The notes under the pieces: generated by a model
What the model saw: the letters and a program-made list of their open reading frames with translations, nothing else
What the model was told of the DNA's origin: nothing
The model's database searches: none
Translations under genes and position numbers: made by a program
Assembly: GCA_039807445.1 (NCBI GenBank)
Contig: JBDHRG010000227.1
Span: 1-5,703 of the forward strand
Direction: 5' to 3'
From: JBDHRG01 sp039807445
GTDB taxonomy: Bacteria > Pseudomonadota > Gammaproteobacteria > Competibacterales > Competibacteraceae
Length of the DNA: 5,703 nt
Part shown: piece by piece, positions 5,538 through 5,703 of the stretch
Layout: each line of letters starts with the position of its first letter
Numbering within the stretch: position 1 is the first letter of the stretch

Positions 5538-5703
5538 ATGTCTCCGGACGAGTCCGATCGTGCGGGCCACACCGGGCAACCACTCAGCGGTTCGGTCCAG
5601 CCGAGCGACCCAGACACTGGCGTGAAGATGAAACAGAACTTCGAACTGCAGCAGTACACCCTCGGTGCGCTCGACGCCGAGCGCGACGAGGTCGATCTCG
5701 GCG
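5538..5703 (+). CDS. wzc: N-terminus of polysaccharide tyrosine autokinase/copolymerase, Wzc type (partial)
   Basis: Fifty-five codons are visible from ATG 5538 to the right edge, with no stop. The segment ending DEVDLG (50-55) matches the short conserved motif that stands just before the first membrane helix in Wzc/BY-kinase proteins, where a Wzz chain-length domain, a second membrane helix and a cytoplasmic tyrosine-kinase domain would follow; those lie outside the window. Wzc autophosphorylates on C-terminal tyrosines, is reset by Wzb and couples polymerisation to export through Wza. It starts five bases after the wza stop, so it belongs to the same operon. No good ribosome binding site precedes 5538. 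ATG 5628 (residue 31) is an alternative start that would leave 24 residues through the motif, nearer the usual short cytoplasmic lead. The call rests on one motif plus strong operon context. Confidence 0.8.
   Translation, partial: MSPDESDRAGHTGQPLSGSVQPSDPDTGVKMKQNFELQQYTLGALDAERDEVDLG

Noticed and set aside
4267..5583. Minus-strand open frame opposite wza
   Set aside because: Shadow of wza; composition is His/Asp/Gly/Arg-rich and it matches no family I know.

Overview
The window is GC-rich chromosomal DNA with dense, one-directional gene packing. All supported genes lie on the + strand. The protein families and their order (Nnr, TsaE and a LysM-bearing periplasmic amidase, followed by colanic-acid-type CpsG/ManB, Wzb, Wza and Wzc homologues) point to a Gram-negative proteobacterium. 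The strong third-position GC bias would suit a high-GC betaproteobacterium, such as the Rhodocyclales or Burkholderiales, or a similar gammaproteobacterium. That placement is an inference; no rRNA or other taxonomic marker is present.

Left part (1-2289), a housekeeping cluster. It opens with the last 31 codons of what looks like the NAD(P)H-hydrate repair enzyme Nnr (3-98). Next is tsaE (118-591), the ATPase of the tRNA t6A system. A 159-bp gap follows that holds a hairpin plus T-tract and a tandem 9-mer repeat. Last is a secreted AmiB/AmiC-type peptidoglycan amidase (751-2289) with AMIN, zinc-amidase and C-terminal LysM parts. In E. coli the order nnr-tsaE-amiB is followed by mutL. Here mutL is absent and a polysaccharide locus begins at once.

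Right part (2339-5703), a surface-polysaccharide locus. A CpsG-type phosphomannomutase (2339-3688) supplies mannose-1-phosphate for GDP-sugar synthesis. A 228-bp leader (3689-3916) holds a perfect 14-bp palindrome, a 12-bp tandem repeat, possible hairpins, a weak promoter candidate and a doubtful 46-codon ORF. Then comes a tight export operon: low-molecular-weight tyrosine phosphatase wzb (3917-4354), outer-membrane polysaccharide exporter wza (4351-5532, overlapping by four bases) and the N-terminus of the tyrosine autokinase/copolymerase wzc (from 5538, cut by the window end). Together Wza, Wzb and Wzc form the transenvelope machine for a capsule or exopolysaccharide of the group 1/colanic-acid (Wzy-dependent) type: Wzc controls polymerisation, Wzb dephosphorylates Wzc, and Wza is the outer-membrane channel.

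I found no tRNA, rRNA, insertion sequence, CRISPR array or integrase, and no clear evidence of a wholly new system. The least explained sequence is the leader upstream of wzb and the amidase upstream region.
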